In this document: positions 8,884-17,889 of the stretch, one piece after another
Position numbering within the stretch: position 1 is the first letter of the stretch
How the letters are laid out: every line of letters starts with the position of its first letter
Source of the DNA: an uncultured Chthonomonadaceae bacterium
GTDB lineage: Bacteria; Armatimonadota; Fimbriimonadia; Fimbriimonadales; Fimbriimonadaceae
Assembly (NCBI GenBank): GCA_946479035.1
Contig: CAMLDW010000004.1
Span: 31,526-95,525 of the forward strand
Direction: 5' to 3'
Length of the DNA: 64,000 nucleotides
Notes under the pieces: generated by a model
Databases searched by the model: none
Told to the model about the DNA's origin: nothing
The model's input: the letters and a program-made list of their open reading frames with translations, nothing else
Translations under genes and position numbers: made by a program

Positions 8884-9434
8884 AACTGCACCTTGACCGG
8901 CTCGCGCGCGGCTGGCTCGTCTAGTTCGAACAGCTCCTTCGGCTGGAAGTTGCCCATGCCGGCGATGATGTTCGTCGGGAACGCCTCGAGCTTCGTGTTG
9001 TAGCTCGTCACCACGTCGTTGTAGTACTGCCGCGCGAACGAGATCTTGTTCTCGGTGCTGCGCAGCTCTTCCTGCAACTGGATCATGTTCGTGTTCGCCT
9101 TCAGGTCCGGGTAGGCCTCTGCAAGCGCAAAGAAGCCACCGAGCGCAGACGCCACGGCGTTTTCCGCTTGCGCCTTGTCCTTCACCGAAGTCGCGCCGAC
9201 GGCGCGGTTGCGCGCCTGGATGACCTTCTCGAGCGTGTCCTGCTCGAACTTCATGTATCCCTTGACCGTCTCCACCAGGTTCGGGATCAGGTCGTAGCGC
9301 CGCTTGAGCTGCACGTCGATCTGTGCCCAGGCGTTCATCGATTCGCGTCGCGCCACGACCAAGCTGTTGTACGCGCCGATGACCGCGATGACGACCACGA
9401 CGGCCAGGATGACGAGGAACCAGACAAAACCCAT
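8880..9434 (-). CDS. lemA: LemA family membrane-anchored protein
   Basis: 184 aa, the usual LemA length. A single N-terminal transmembrane helix (about 2-24) is followed by the family signature YNSLV, then a long four-helix bundle with LIPNLVETVKGYMKFE, a conserved internal region around RSTENKISFARQYYNDVVTSYN, and the closing FPTNIIAGMGNF. The role is structural or signalling and poorly known; many homologues neighbour a TPM or M48 protein, but none is here. AAGGAAAG lies 2-9 nt before the ATG, and a TACAAT -10-like box is a little further up. Confidence 0.93.
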   Translation of the reverse strand: MGFVWFLVILAVVVVIAVIGAYNSLVVARRESMNAWAQIDVQLKRRYDLIPNLVETVKGYMKFEQDTLEKVIQARNRAVGATSVKDKAQAENAVASALGGFFALAEAYPDLKANTNMIQLQEELRSTENKISFARQYYNDVVTSYNTKLEAFPTNIIAGMGNFQPKELFELDEPAAREPVKVQF

Positions 9435-9471
9435 TTCTTTCCTTGCTGGATTGTATACGGACCGGGCCGCC

Positions 9472-9900
9472 TCAACGTTGCGCCTTGCGGTCCAACCGCA
9501 CAGGGTGGGTGTCGAACCCGGCAGGGTCGGTGAACAGCAGGGAGTCGTCCTTCTGCCAGTCCAAAGTCAGGTCCCGGTTCATCGCCTGGGTGCCAGGGCC
9601 GGAAAGCGAGACGGGCTGGCCGAACCTCGTCTTGATAGTTAGGAAGGCCCGGTCTCCGCCGGAGCGGAAGTCGCCGGTCTCTGGGATGCCGCTGCGGACC
9701 ATTTCGAAGGACCCGTCCGGCTTGAGGGTCAACCGGATTCGGTTGATCGTCGCCTTGACCGGGTCGTCCGGAATGCGGTTGCCCACGAGCTGCAGGTCGC
9801 CTTGCCACTCGCCGTACCACTGATGCGCACCGCCGCACCCGCAGAGGGCCAATAGCGTCGGGCCCAGCAAGAAAAAAGCTACTGTCATACTCCTTGACAT
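9472..9900 (-). CDS. Hypothetical lipoprotein, 142 aa
   Basis: Short secreted lipoprotein with MSRSMTVAFFLLGPTLLALCGCGG: one Arg, a hydrophobic core and a lipobox (LALC). The mature part is beta-rich (WYGEWQGDLQLV, INRIRLTLKPDGSFEM) and resembles small lipocalin-like or 'dialkylrecorsinol'-type scoring domains only loosely; no function is assigned. Two nearby ATGs compete (9900 and 9888); 9900 keeps the n-region Arg, whereas AAGGAG is only 1 nt from 9888. The start overlaps the divergent purL ATG by 2 nt. Confidence 0.6.
   Translation of the reverse strand: MSRSMTVAFFLLGPTLLALCGCGGAHQWYGEWQGDLQLVGNRIPDDPVKATINRIRLTLKPDGSFEMVRSGIPETGDFRSGGDRAFLTIKTRFGQPVSLSGPGTQAMNRDLTLDWQKDDSLLFTDPAGFDTHPVRLDRKAQR
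9886..9891 (+). promoter_or_regulatory. -10-like box (CATACT) of purL
   Basis: CATACT ends 7 nt before the purL ATG; no Shine-Dalgarno site is present. The box lies inside the 5' end of the divergent lipoprotein gene. Confidence 0.4.
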
Positions 9901-12172
9901 GGCGGCCATCGCTCCGGATGTTTACCTCTCAATGGGTCTAAACGATCTTGAGTACCGGAGAATACTGGAACTGCTCGGCCGAGAGCCGTCTTACACTGAG
10001 CTCGGTATGTTCGCGGTGATGTGGAGCGAGCACTGCGGGTACAAGTACTCACGCCCTATCCTCGCCTACTTCAAGAAGTACAAGGAGGCGATGGAGGGGA
10101 GCGGGCTAGAGAACGCCGGGATCGTCGAGATCGGAGACGGCCTCGGCGTTGTGATGAAGGTCGAGTCGCACAACCACCCTTCGGCCGTCGAACCGTATCA
10201 AGGAGCGGCGACTGGCGTGGGCGGAATCGTCCGCGACATCTTTACCATGGGCGCGCGGCCGATCGCGTGCCTCAATTCTCTACGGTTCGGCCCGGTAGTC
10301 GATGGACAGGCGGACACCGCCACCGTCCGGCGAAACCGCTACCTTTTCTCCGGCGTCGTCTCGGGCATTGCGGGGTACGGCAACTGCGTCGGCGTCCCCA
10401 CCGTCGCCGGCGAGGTCGCGTTCCATCCGCGCTACAGCGGCAACCCGCTGGTCAACGCGATGTGCGTCGGGATCGTCGAACTAGACAAGGTCGCCACCGC
10501 GGCAGCCGCAGGGATTGGCAACCCGGTCATCTATCTCGGGTCTTCCACCGGCAAGGACGGCATCCACGGGGCGACCTTTGCCAGCGACACTTTAGGCGAG
10601 GACAGCGACGAGAAGCGCCCCAACGTGCAGATCGGCGACCCGTTTGCGGAGAAGCTATTGATCGAGGCGACGCTGGAATCGCTCAAGACCGGCGCGGTCG
10701 TCGCGATCCAGGACATGGGCGCCGCCGGCCTCACTTGCTCGACCACGGAGATGTCCAGCAAGGGAGGCGTCGGCATGGATGTCGACCTCGACCTCGTCCC
10801 CACGCGCGAGCCTGGCATGTCCGCCTATGAGATCATGCTCAGCGAGAGCCAGGAGCGCATGCTCGCTGTCGCGGTGAAGGGAAGGGAGCAAGAGGTGATC
10901 GCGGTGTTCAAGAAGTGGGGCGTGAGCGCGGTCGTTATCGGCTACGTCACGGACGACGGGCTCGTCACTTGCCGCCGGAACGGAAAGGTCGAGGTGCGAA
11001 TGCCAGCGAAGCTCCTCACGGACGAGTGTCCGACCTATCGCGTCAATCCCGTCGTCCCTGATTACTTCAAAGCAGCCGCGCGCTTCGACATTGGTTCGGT
11101 GCCGGTCGCCGACGGAAACGCGTCGCTCCTCGCTCTTATGGCCTGCCCGACGCTCGCCAGCAAGCGCTGGGTCTATGAGCAGTACGACAACCAGGTCCAG
11201 ACTCAGACCGCGCTGCTCCCAGGCCGCGGCGACGCCTGCGTGCTCTCGCCGCGCGGGACGAAGAAGGGGATCGCCGTCAAGATCGACGGAAACGGCAGGG
11301 CGGTCTACCTCGACCCGTACGTCGGCGGGCAGCTCGCGGTCGTCGAAGCCGCTCGCAACGTCGCGTGCACCGGCGCGACGCCCACTGCGGTCACGGACGG
11401 GCTCAACTTCGGCAACCCGCAACAGCCGCACGTATATTGGCAGTTCGAGCGAGCGGTGAAAGGGATCGCTGACGCGTGCGAGGCGCTCCAGACCCCGGTC
11501 GTCAGCGGAAACGTAAGCTTCTACAACGAGAGCGAACAGGGCGAAGTCCTTCCGACCCCACTTATCGGGATGCTGGGCGTCCTCGAGGACGCGACGAAGC
11601 ACGTTGGGATGGCAGTCCCTCCTGGCGGGTGCAAGATCGGGCTGCTCTGGTACCCGATCGAAGTCGGCCCCCAGCAGGGGCTAGGTGCCAGCGCCTATCT
11701 CGCCGAAGTGCACGGTACCGAAGACGGCCGCCCCGTAGCCCCCGACCCAGCCAAGGAGTCTGCACTCTGCAAAACGCTCGTTGATTGGATAGGCAAGGGG
11801 CTCGTGCAAGCGGCGCACGACGTCAGCGAGGGCGGCACGGCGTTCGCGCTGGCCGAAATGTGCATCGCTGGGGAAGTCGGCGCGAGCGTCGACCTCAGTG
11901 GCGAGCCGTTCGGGTTTGCCAAAAGGCCGGACGCTGCGATGCACGCAGAAATACCTGGTTTTGTGCTCGTCTGTTACCAGGATGGCGACTACGAATCGCT
12001 CAAAGGCACGCTGCGGCAGGGTTTGTGCCTCACGAGGCTAGGTGCGTCGGACGGGGCTAGGAACGAGATAACGATCAAGTTCCAAGGGAACCCGCTCGTT
12101 TCGATCCCAGTCTTAAGTGCAAGGACGGCCTATGAAGACAGCGTCCCGCGGTTGATGGGTGCGTCGGCATAA
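9899..12172 (+). CDS. purL: Phosphoribosylformylglycinamidine synthase subunit PurL
   Basis: 757 aa, the small-PurL type that works with PurQ and PurS in step 4 of purine synthesis (FGAR + Gln + ATP to FGAM). The start aligns with other PurL N-termini (YLSMGLNDLEYRRILELLGREPS). Recognisable motifs: VMWSEHC (about 39-45), HNHPSAVEPYQGAATGVGG (about 90-108), the AIR-synthase-like repeats, and the second-half GNVSFYNE and HDVSEGG segments. purQ and purS are not in the window. It is the only gene of the pathway here. Confidence 0.97.
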   Translation: MAAIAPDVYLSMGLNDLEYRRILELLGREPSYTELGMFAVMWSEHCGYKYSRPILAYFKKYKEAMEGSGLENAGIVEIGDGLGVVMKVESHNHPSAVEPYQGAATGVGGIVRDIFTMGARPIACLNSLRFGPVVDGQADTATVRRNRYLFSGVVSGIAGYGNCVGVPTVAGEVAFHPRYSGNPLVNAMCVGIVELDKVATAAAAGIGNPVIYLGSSTGKDGIHGATFASDTLGEDSDEKRPNVQIGDPFAEKLLIEATLESLKTGAVVAIQDMGAAGLTCSTTEMSSKGGVGMDVDLDLVPTREPGMSAYEIMLSESQERMLAVAVKGREQEVIAVFKKWGVSAVVIGYVTDDGLVTCRRNGKVEVRMPAKLLTDECPTYRVNPVVPDYFKAAARFDIGSVPVADGNASLLALMACPTLASKRWVYEQYDNQVQTQTALLPGRGDACVLSPRGTKKGIAVKIDGNGRAVYLDPYVGGQLAVVEAARNVACTGATPTAVTDGLNFGNPQQPHVYWQFERAVKGIADACEALQTPVVSGNVSFYNESEQGEVLPTPLIGMLGVLEDATKHVGMAVPPGGCKIGLLWYPIEVGPQQGLGASAYLAEVHGTEDGRPVAPDPAKESALCKTLVDWIGKGLVQAAHDVSEGGTAFALAEMCIAGEVGASVDLSGEPFGFAKRPDAAMHAEIPGFVLVCYQDGDYESLKGTLRQGLCLTRLGASDGARNEITIKFQGNPLVSIPVLSARTAYEDSVPRLMGASA

Positions 12173-12199
12173 GGTTGTGCAAACTGGTGCAAAGCGGTG

Positions 12200-12205
12200 T
12201 ATTCT
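12200..12205 (+). promoter_or_regulatory. Promoter -10 (TATTCT) of the TPR gene
   Basis: TATTCT sits 32 nt before the ATG at 12238, with TTGTGC about 19 nt further up as a possible -35. Here the leader is long enough to hold a real Shine-Dalgarno site. Confidence 0.4.
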
Positions 12206-12237
12206 AGCGGCACTGTTTGAGTTTGTTTGAGGTGGAC

Positions 12238-14109
12238 ATGTCCAAGAAGCTTTCGCTCGTCGTGTTGGCCGTTGTGATGACCGCGGTCTCTGCCTTTGCG
12301 CAGGTCGAGCCGCCGGTCAATGAAAAGGTCCAGAAGGAGGTCGTTGCGGCGGTCGATAAGTACCACGGCGGCGACACGCCGGGCGCCCTAAAGGCGCTTG
12401 AGGGTTTGTACACGTTAGACGCTTCGAACTTAGACGTAGTCAACTGGCTCGGCTACCTCTATCTCAAGTCCGGCTCACCCGAGAAGGCGGTGCCCGTCCT
12501 CGCACACGCAGTCGAGCTCCAGCCCAACAACCTGACGGCCCGCCATGACCTTGCGCTCGCCTATATGCAGGCTGGCCGCAGCGACGAAGCGATCAACGGC
12601 TTTCAGGCCCTGGTTCAGCGCTCACCCGACAACGCCGACTACCATGCGACCCTCGGCTCGCTGTACCTCCGCGCCAAGTCCTATGACAGTGCGGCCAAGG
12701 AGCTTGGCGAGGCTCACCGGCTCAAGCCGAGCGACGTTCCTACCATGACGAACCTCGCCTCCGCGCTCGTGCTCGCAAAGAAAGAGACGCAGGCGATCCC
12801 CGTGTACGAGGAGCTGCTCAAGGCGGACCCGGAGAACCAGGTCGCGCTCTCCTGGCTCGGTTACCTCTACGTCCAGGACAACAAGCCGGACCAGGCGATC
12901 CCGATCCTCGAGAAGGCCCGCTCGGTGCGCCCCAGCGACCTCGAGGTACTCAACAACCTCGGCAACGCCTATGTGGAAAAGGGCGACGACAACAAGGCGC
13001 TCGAGGTCTACCAGACCATCGCCAAGCTGAACCCGAACCTCTACCAGGCTTGGTACAACATCGGCAGCATCCAGCTCCAGCGCGGCAAGAACCAGGAGGC
13101 CGTAGACGCTTTCAAGCAGTGCATCACGCGCAATCCCAGCGACGCGTTCGCGCACAACAACCTCGGGCGCGCATACGAAGAGCTCGGCAGCACGACGCCC
13201 TCCGCGGACAGCTACAAGTCAGCGGCGGACCTTGCTCCCACCAACAAGACTTTTAGCCGGAACGCGGGCCTCGCGCTCGTACGCGACCGCCGCGAATCAG
13301 AAGCGGTCCCTTATCTCGAACGGGCAATCGAGCAAGGTGCCAACGACTCCGGCGTGCGCCTTGTGCTCGCCGAGGTCTATACGCGACAGGGCCGTACCGC
13401 AGACGCCGTCAAGCTCTTAGAGCCGCTCGGAGACGAGATGGGCTCATCCCCGCACTATTGGTACAACCTCGGCGTCCTTCGCGAAAAGAACGGCGACACG
13501 AACGGAGCAGAGTCCGCTTACCGCCGCGCCCTCGCGATCGATCCGACCGACCTCGACGCTATGAACAACCTGGGCCTGATCCTCTTCAAGTCGGGCCGCT
13601 ACGAAGAGGCCGTCGGCCATTTTGAAAAGCTCGCAAGCTCGAACCCTGACAGCGCCGACGCAAAGCTCAACCTCGCCGCGGTTTACAGCAAGCTCGACCG
13701 CACGGACGAGGCGATCGCGCTCTGGAAGGATTACCTCCATTTCCACTCGGACCGGCACGCAGTTCGGCTCGACCTCGCAAACGCGCTCTGGAAGCAGGGC
13801 CAGTTCGACTCCGCGCGCTTCCAGTACCAGTACATCTTGAACAGGCAGCCTAGGAACGCGGCCGCCCTCAACGGCGCCGGGCTCTTCAGCCTCTATCAGC
13901 ACGACACGAAGGCCGCCGAGACGAGCTTCCGCGCCGCCGTCGACGCCGACAGGGAGTATTTGCCCGCCTACAACAACCTCGCCGTCTCGCTAGAAAGGCA
14001 GAACAAGGTCAAAGAGGCTATCGCTGTGCTCGAACAAGCGCTCAAAATAAAGCCTGACTTCGAGGACGCCAGGAAGAACCTGGCCCGCCTCAAAGCCACT
14101 GGCGGATAG
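12238..14109 (+). CDS. Exported tetratricopeptide-repeat protein
   Basis: 623 aa. The start was placed at MSKKLSLVVLAVVMTAVSAFAQ, a clean signal peptide with GAGGTG 5 nt upstream. The remainder is an array of about sixteen 34-residue TPR units (for example WLGYLYLKSGSPEKAVPVLAHAVELQP and similar), forming a superhelix that usually scaffolds protein complexes in the periplasm. No enzymatic domain is visible. nadK begins 1 nt after its stop, so the two are probably cotranscribed even though they are functionally unrelated. Confidence 0.88.
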   Translation: MSKKLSLVVLAVVMTAVSAFAQVEPPVNEKVQKEVVAAVDKYHGGDTPGALKALEGLYTLDASNLDVVNWLGYLYLKSGSPEKAVPVLAHAVELQPNNLTARHDLALAYMQAGRSDEAINGFQALVQRSPDNADYHATLGSLYLRAKSYDSAAKELGEAHRLKPSDVPTMTNLASALVLAKKETQAIPVYEELLKADPENQVALSWLGYLYVQDNKPDQAIPILEKARSVRPSDLEVLNNLGNAYVEKGDDNKALEVYQTIAKLNPNLYQAWYNIGSIQLQRGKNQEAVDAFKQCITRNPSDAFAHNNLGRAYEELGSTTPSADSYKSAADLAPTNKTFSRNAGLALVRDRRESEAVPYLERAIEQGANDSGVRLVLAEVYTRQGRTADAVKLLEPLGDEMGSSPHYWYNLGVLREKNGDTNGAESAYRRALAIDPTDLDAMNNLGLILFKSGRYEEAVGHFEKLASSNPDSADAKLNLAAVYSKLDRTDEAIALWKDYLHFHSDRHAVRLDLANALWKQGQFDSARFQYQYILNRQPRNAAALNGAGLFSLYQHDTKAAETSFRAAVDADREYLPAYNNLAVSLERQNKVKEAIAVLEQALKIKPDFEDARKNLARLKATGG

Positions 14110-14110
14110 A

Positions 14111-14959
14111 TTGCGCGCTCATCTCTTAGTCAACCTGTTCCGGGAAGACGCGGTGCAGGCGGCCCAAAAGGTCGTCTTGCTGCTCAAAGGCCACGGCGTC
14201 GAGACATATTGCGACCACGAGTCTGCGGCAGAGGTCGGGGTCGAGATGGTCACGCCGGAGCAGTTCGGCGACGCGGACCTCGTGGTCGCGATCGGCGGGG
14301 ACGGCACCTTGATCCGCGCGGCCTATTTGGTCTCCGACCGCGGAACACCCATCATGGGCATCCATTACGGCAGGTTCGGTTTCGTCACACAGGTTCAGCC
14401 GCAGGACGCCGAGGACGTCATCGGGCAGTACCTCGCAGGCGAGATGCCGATCGAAGAGCGGATGATGGTGAAAGCCGAGCTCGTTCGCGGAGCGGAGCTT
14501 GTCGGCGAGCTCCACGCGCTCAACGAGGTCGTCGTCCATCGCACTGGCACGATGAAAATGCTCACGTTCGACGTCCACGTCGATGGCAGCCAGGTCTCGC
14601 GCTATCCCGCCGACGGCGTGATGGTCGCGAGCCCCACGGGCTCTACCGCCTACAATCTCTCCGCCGGTGGCCCGGTGGTAGACCCAAGGATGGACGCGCT
14701 CGTGCTGACCGCGATCATGCCGCACACGCTTTCGGCGCGTTCGCTCGTCCTGCGCCCGGAATCGGTCGTCCAGATCAAGGTGGAGGCGCGCGAAGAGTCC
14801 CTCCTCATTGCGGACGGCCTTGGTCGGCTCCACATGATCAGCGGAGATACCGTCACCATCACTCGCTCGAACCGACGCACGCGGCTCATCGTGACGCGAG
14901 ACAGCGGTTTCTTCGAAAAGCTCTCTGAGCGGCTCCAATGGAGCCAAGGAACGATCTGA
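14111..14959 (+). CDS. nadK: NAD kinase
   Basis: 282 aa ATP-NAD kinase making NADP. The GGDGT motif is clear (AIGGDGTLIRAA, about 60-71), followed by GIHYGRFGFVTQV, NEVVVHR with the conserved NE, and SPTGSTAYNLSAGGPVVDP. Initiation is at TTG, 1 nt after the TPR gene stop; no in-frame ATG lies close enough to give a complete N-terminal lobe. The 3' end overlaps the ABC ATPase gene by about 22 nt if that gene uses its ATG. Confidence 0.95.
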   Translation: MRAHLLVNLFREDAVQAAQKVVLLLKGHGVETYCDHESAAEVGVEMVTPEQFGDADLVVAIGGDGTLIRAAYLVSDRGTPIMGIHYGRFGFVTQVQPQDAEDVIGQYLAGEMPIEERMMVKAELVRGAELVGELHALNEVVVHRTGTMKMLTFDVHVDGSQVSRYPADGVMVASPTGSTAYNLSAGGPVVDPRMDALVLTAIMPHTLSARSLVLRPESVVQIKVEAREESLLIADGLGRLHMISGDTVTITRSNRRTRLIVTRDSGFFEKLSERLQWSQGTI

Positions 14960-15906
14960 ACGTGGCCGAGCTTTTGCGCGTCGAGGATGTGGCGGTCGAG
15001 TTTCCGGGGCATGGCGGCAGCGTCCGGGCGCTCGACGGCGTCTCGCTCAGCGTCGCGCCGCGCGAGACAGTCGCGGTCGTCGGCGAGTCAGGGTGTGGGA
15101 AGACCACGCTCGCGCGGGCCGTGCTGGGGCTCCAACCGACCATTGCGGGCAAGGTTTTCTTTCAGGGAGAGGAGACGACTGGCGTGCGACTGGGCCTTGC
15201 GAGCAAGATCGGAATGGTCTGGCAGGACCCATATGCGAGCCTCGATCCGCGCTGGCGCGTCGACAGGATCATCGGAGAGCCAGGACGCATCATGGAGACC
15301 GAGGTCGACGTCCCGCAGGTCCTCGACGAGGTCGGGCTCGCGAGGGAGATGGCGGACCGCTACCCGCACCAGCTCAGCGGCGGGCAGCGCCAGCGCGTCG
15401 CGATCGGCCGCGCGCTCGCCTTGCGCCCGCCACTTGTCATCTGTGACGAGCCGACCGCCGCGCTCGACCTCAGCGTCCAGGCGCAGATCCTCAACCTCCT
15501 GCGCGACATACAGGCCGAGCTCTCTTGTGCCTTTCTGTATATATCGCACGACCTAACCACGGTGAGGTTCTTGGCGGACCGCATCGCAGTCATGTACATG
15601 GGCCGGATCGTCGAAGAGGGCCCCGCGCCGCAGGTCTTTGAGTCCCCGATGCACCCGTACACGAGGGCGCTGCTCGACTCCGCTCCGACCCTCGAAAAGC
15701 TTGGCCAGCTCCCAGGCGTCGCAAAGGGCGAGATCCCCGATCCCAGAAAAAAGATAGTCGGATGCAGGTTTGCCTCTCGATGTCCGTACGTCCAAGACGT
15801 CTGTAGAAAGGAAGAACCAAAATGGGAACAGGATGGTATGCGCCGCGCTCATTGCAACTTTCCGCTAAGAACGGCGATCGGAGGCGCGAACCATGAGCAG
15901 GCCTGA
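14938..15906 (+). CDS. Peptide/nickel-type ABC transporter ATP-binding protein (DppF/OppF-like)
   Basis: 322 aa ATPase with Walker A GESGCGKTT (about 50-58), Q-loop WQDPYASLDPR, signature LSGGQRQRV, Walker B LVICDEPTAALD and H-loop SHD, then the oligopeptide C-terminal extension with four cysteines (CRFASRCPYVQDVC), typical of DppF/OppF. A GTG at 14962, preceded by AAGGA, is an alternative start. No permease or companion ATPase is adjacent; the lipoprotein at 56064 is a possible partner elsewhere. It overlaps phoU by 14 nt. Confidence 0.9.
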   Translation: MEPRNDLNVAELLRVEDVAVEFPGHGGSVRALDGVSLSVAPRETVAVVGESGCGKTTLARAVLGLQPTIAGKVFFQGEETTGVRLGLASKIGMVWQDPYASLDPRWRVDRIIGEPGRIMETEVDVPQVLDEVGLAREMADRYPHQLSGGQRQRVAIGRALALRPPLVICDEPTAALDLSVQAQILNLLRDIQAELSCAFLYISHDLTTVRFLADRIAVMYMGRIVEEGPAPQVFESPMHPYTRALLDSAPTLEKLGQLPGVAKGEIPDPRKKIVGCRFASRCPYVQDVCRKEEPKWEQDGMRRAHCNFPLRTAIGGANHEQA

Positions 15907-16594
15907 CCACGCGAGCAGTCGACGCACGTTCGACGAAGAGATCGTCAAGCTCGAGCACGACGTGCTCGCGATGACCAGCCGCGCCGAGTCGATGGTAGGC
16001 ATGGCGGTTGATGCGCTCCAGTCGCTGAACGTCGAGAAGGCTCGCCAGGTCATGCGCGCCGACGACGAGATCGACCAGCTCGACCTCGACATTGAGGCCC
16101 AGTGTCTGCGCCTACTCGCGCTGCAGCAGCCGATTGCACGCGACTTACGGACCGTAGGCACTGCTCTCAAGATCATCACCGACATTGAGCGCATCGCCGA
16201 CCTTGCTGTCGACATCGCCAAGACGGGAATGAAGATCGACGCCGAGGGAGGGGATCCTTCTTTCATCGACTTTCCCAAGGTCGCCGGCGTCTCGCGCCTG
16301 ATGGTGCACGAAGCGCTCGATGCGTTCGTCAAGCGCGACGCGAGCAGGCTGCCCGAGATCGCGCGGATGGAGGACGAGGTTGACGCGCTTTACCGCGAGC
16401 TCCGCGCCCAGGTCCACTCCTATATGCGCACGCACCCGGACCAGGTCGTTTCCGCCAGCTGGATGCTGCTCGCGCTCCACCACATCGAGCGCGTCGCCGA
16501 CCACGCGTTGAACATCGCCGAGAGGGTGGGGTTTATGGTCACAGGCGAGCTCGAGCAGATCTCTGCCTCGCACCGCCCAGACCCGACGATCTGA
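15893..16594 (+). CDS. phoU: Phosphate-signalling protein PhoU
   Basis: 233 aa, two copies of the three-helix PhoU repeat. The metal-binding ExxxD-type motifs are visible (ARQVMRADDEIDQLDLDIE and the equivalent ARMEDEVDALYRELR), together with the ITDIERIADLAVDIA and LHHIERVADHALNIAERV helices. PhoU restrains phosphate uptake and PhoR signalling. No pst or pho regulator gene is in the window, and its overlap with a peptide ABC ATPase gene instead of pstB is unusual. Confidence 0.93.
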   Translation: MSRPDHASSRRTFDEEIVKLEHDVLAMTSRAESMVGMAVDALQSLNVEKARQVMRADDEIDQLDLDIEAQCLRLLALQQPIARDLRTVGTALKIITDIERIADLAVDIAKTGMKIDAEGGDPSFIDFPKVAGVSRLMVHEALDAFVKRDASRLPEIARMEDEVDALYRELRAQVHSYMRTHPDQVVSASWMLLALHHIERVADHALNIAERVGFMVTGELEQISASHRPDPTI

Positions 16595-16627
16595 CTCTAT
16601 TTTCGCCGCGCGCTCGTCTTGTAGAGC

Positions 16628-17002
16628 ATGGTCGCGTTGATCTACGCCCTCGCCCATGCGCAGCACCCGCAGCCGCAGCCGCCTCCGCGGCCCCAGGGGG
16701 TCGTCGTCCAAGAGGGCAGGGGGCCAGTGGCCACGGCTGGCGCGCGGGTCACAGTCCACTTTACGGCCAAGACCGCCGACGGGAAGACGGTCGCGGACAC
16801 GCAAGCGCGGGGAATGGCGTTTACTTTTCTGATGGACCAGGATACGGTCGAGCCGTTCTGGAGCGCAGCGGCCCGCGGCATGCGCGAAGGAGGCGTCAAG
16901 GCGGTGAGAATCCATGCCTCGACGGTCGGCGTCGTGGAGGAAGGCGACCCAGAGCTCTCGATTACGATCACCTTGGTCAAGGTCGCGCCCCTCGGGCGCT
17001 GA
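16628..17002 (+). CDS. FKBP-type peptidyl-prolyl isomerase-like protein
   Basis: 124 aa. A weak signal-like N-terminus and a Pro/Gln-rich linker precede a single FKBP fold: VVVQEGRGPVATAGARVTVHFTAKTADGKTV, then FTFLMDQDTVEPFWSAAARGMREGG and a final strand. Several aromatic active-site positions expected in efficient isomerases look changed (for example the Tyr/Phe after VH), so catalytic activity is uncertain and a chaperone-only role is possible. It stands 11 nt upstream of the exporter permease gene. Confidence 0.65.
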   Translation: MVALIYALAHAQHPQPQPPPRPQGVVVQEGRGPVATAGARVTVHFTAKTADGKTVADTQARGMAFTFLMDQDTVEPFWSAAARGMREGGVKAVRIHASTVGVVEEGDPELSITITLVKVAPLGR

Positions 17003-17013
17003 GGCGAACAGAA

Positions 17014-17889
17014 ATGCGACAGGAGCTCAAGGAACTTTGGCGCTACCGTGAGCTCATGTGGGCGATGGTCGAGCGCGAGCTGCGCATTCGCTACAAGAAC
17101 AGCTTTCTCGGGTTCTTCTGGTCGCTCGCCAACCCGCTCGCTACGGTGCTCGTCATCACGATCGTCTTCAAGTCGTTTCTTCAGAACCGCACGGACAACT
17201 ACTCCGCATATGTCCTTGCCGCGTACCTCCCCTTCATCTTCCTCCAGATCTGCCTGATGGACTCGGCGCAGTCAGTGCTCGCTGCGCTGCCGATCATCCG
17301 AAAAGTCTACTTTCCGAGGGAGATCCTTCCGCTCTCGAACGTCATCGCGAACTTCATTCACTTTCTGCTCGCGCTTCTCGTGTACTTCTGCTACCTCTTC
17401 GTGCTCTGGGCAGTCACTGGGTTCCACACTTCGCCTTACACTTGGAACATCGGCTTCCTGCCAGTTCTGCTCGTCGTCAACTTTGCGCTCGCTGCGGGCG
17501 TCTCGTTCTTCATCTCCGCCTACAACGTGTTCTACGAAGACGTTAAGTACGTGGTCGGCGTCGCGCTCTACCTCATGTTCTTCCTGACGCCGGTCATGTA
17601 CTTCAGCGAGACCGTCTACTATTCGCTCAAGGCCAAAGGGATGCTCTGGGCGTACTACGTGTACCACCTCAACCCCGTCGCCACACTCTCGACCGCATAC
17701 CGCAAGACGCTCGTGCCAACAGGGCAGATCGAGGTGCAGCCTGGGCCGGGGCAGGCTCCAGTCAAGATGTACATGCTCGAGTTCAACTGGGGTCTCTTCT
17801 GGATCGCCGTCGCCGTCTCGTTCCTCATCCTCTGGTCGGGCTATGCGACCTTCAACCGCCTCAAGTGGAGGTTCGTCGAACGACCGTGA
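17014..17889 (+). CDS. Polysaccharide ABC exporter permease (Wzm/TagG-like)
   Basis: 291 aa ABC-2 type permease. The N-terminus ELWRYRELMWAMVERELRIRYKNSFLGFFWSLANPL is the family hallmark, followed by about six membrane helices and the SAYNVFYEDVKYVVGVALYLMFFLTPVMY segment. It moves lipid-linked O-antigen, capsule or teichoic-type glycans across the inner membrane with its ATPase. Its TGA overlaps the GTG of the ATPase gene (GTGA), indicating translational coupling. Confidence 0.93.
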   Translation: MRQELKELWRYRELMWAMVERELRIRYKNSFLGFFWSLANPLATVLVITIVFKSFLQNRTDNYSAYVLAAYLPFIFLQICLMDSAQSVLAALPIIRKVYFPREILPLSNVIANFIHFLLALLVYFCYLFVLWAVTGFHTSPYTWNIGFLPVLLVVNFALAAGVSFFISAYNVFYEDVKYVVGVALYLMFFLTPVMYFSETVYYSLKAKGMLWAYYVYHLNPVATLSTAYRKTLVPTGQIEVQPGPGQAPVKMYMLEFNWGLFWIAVAVSFLILWSGYATFNRLKWRFVERP

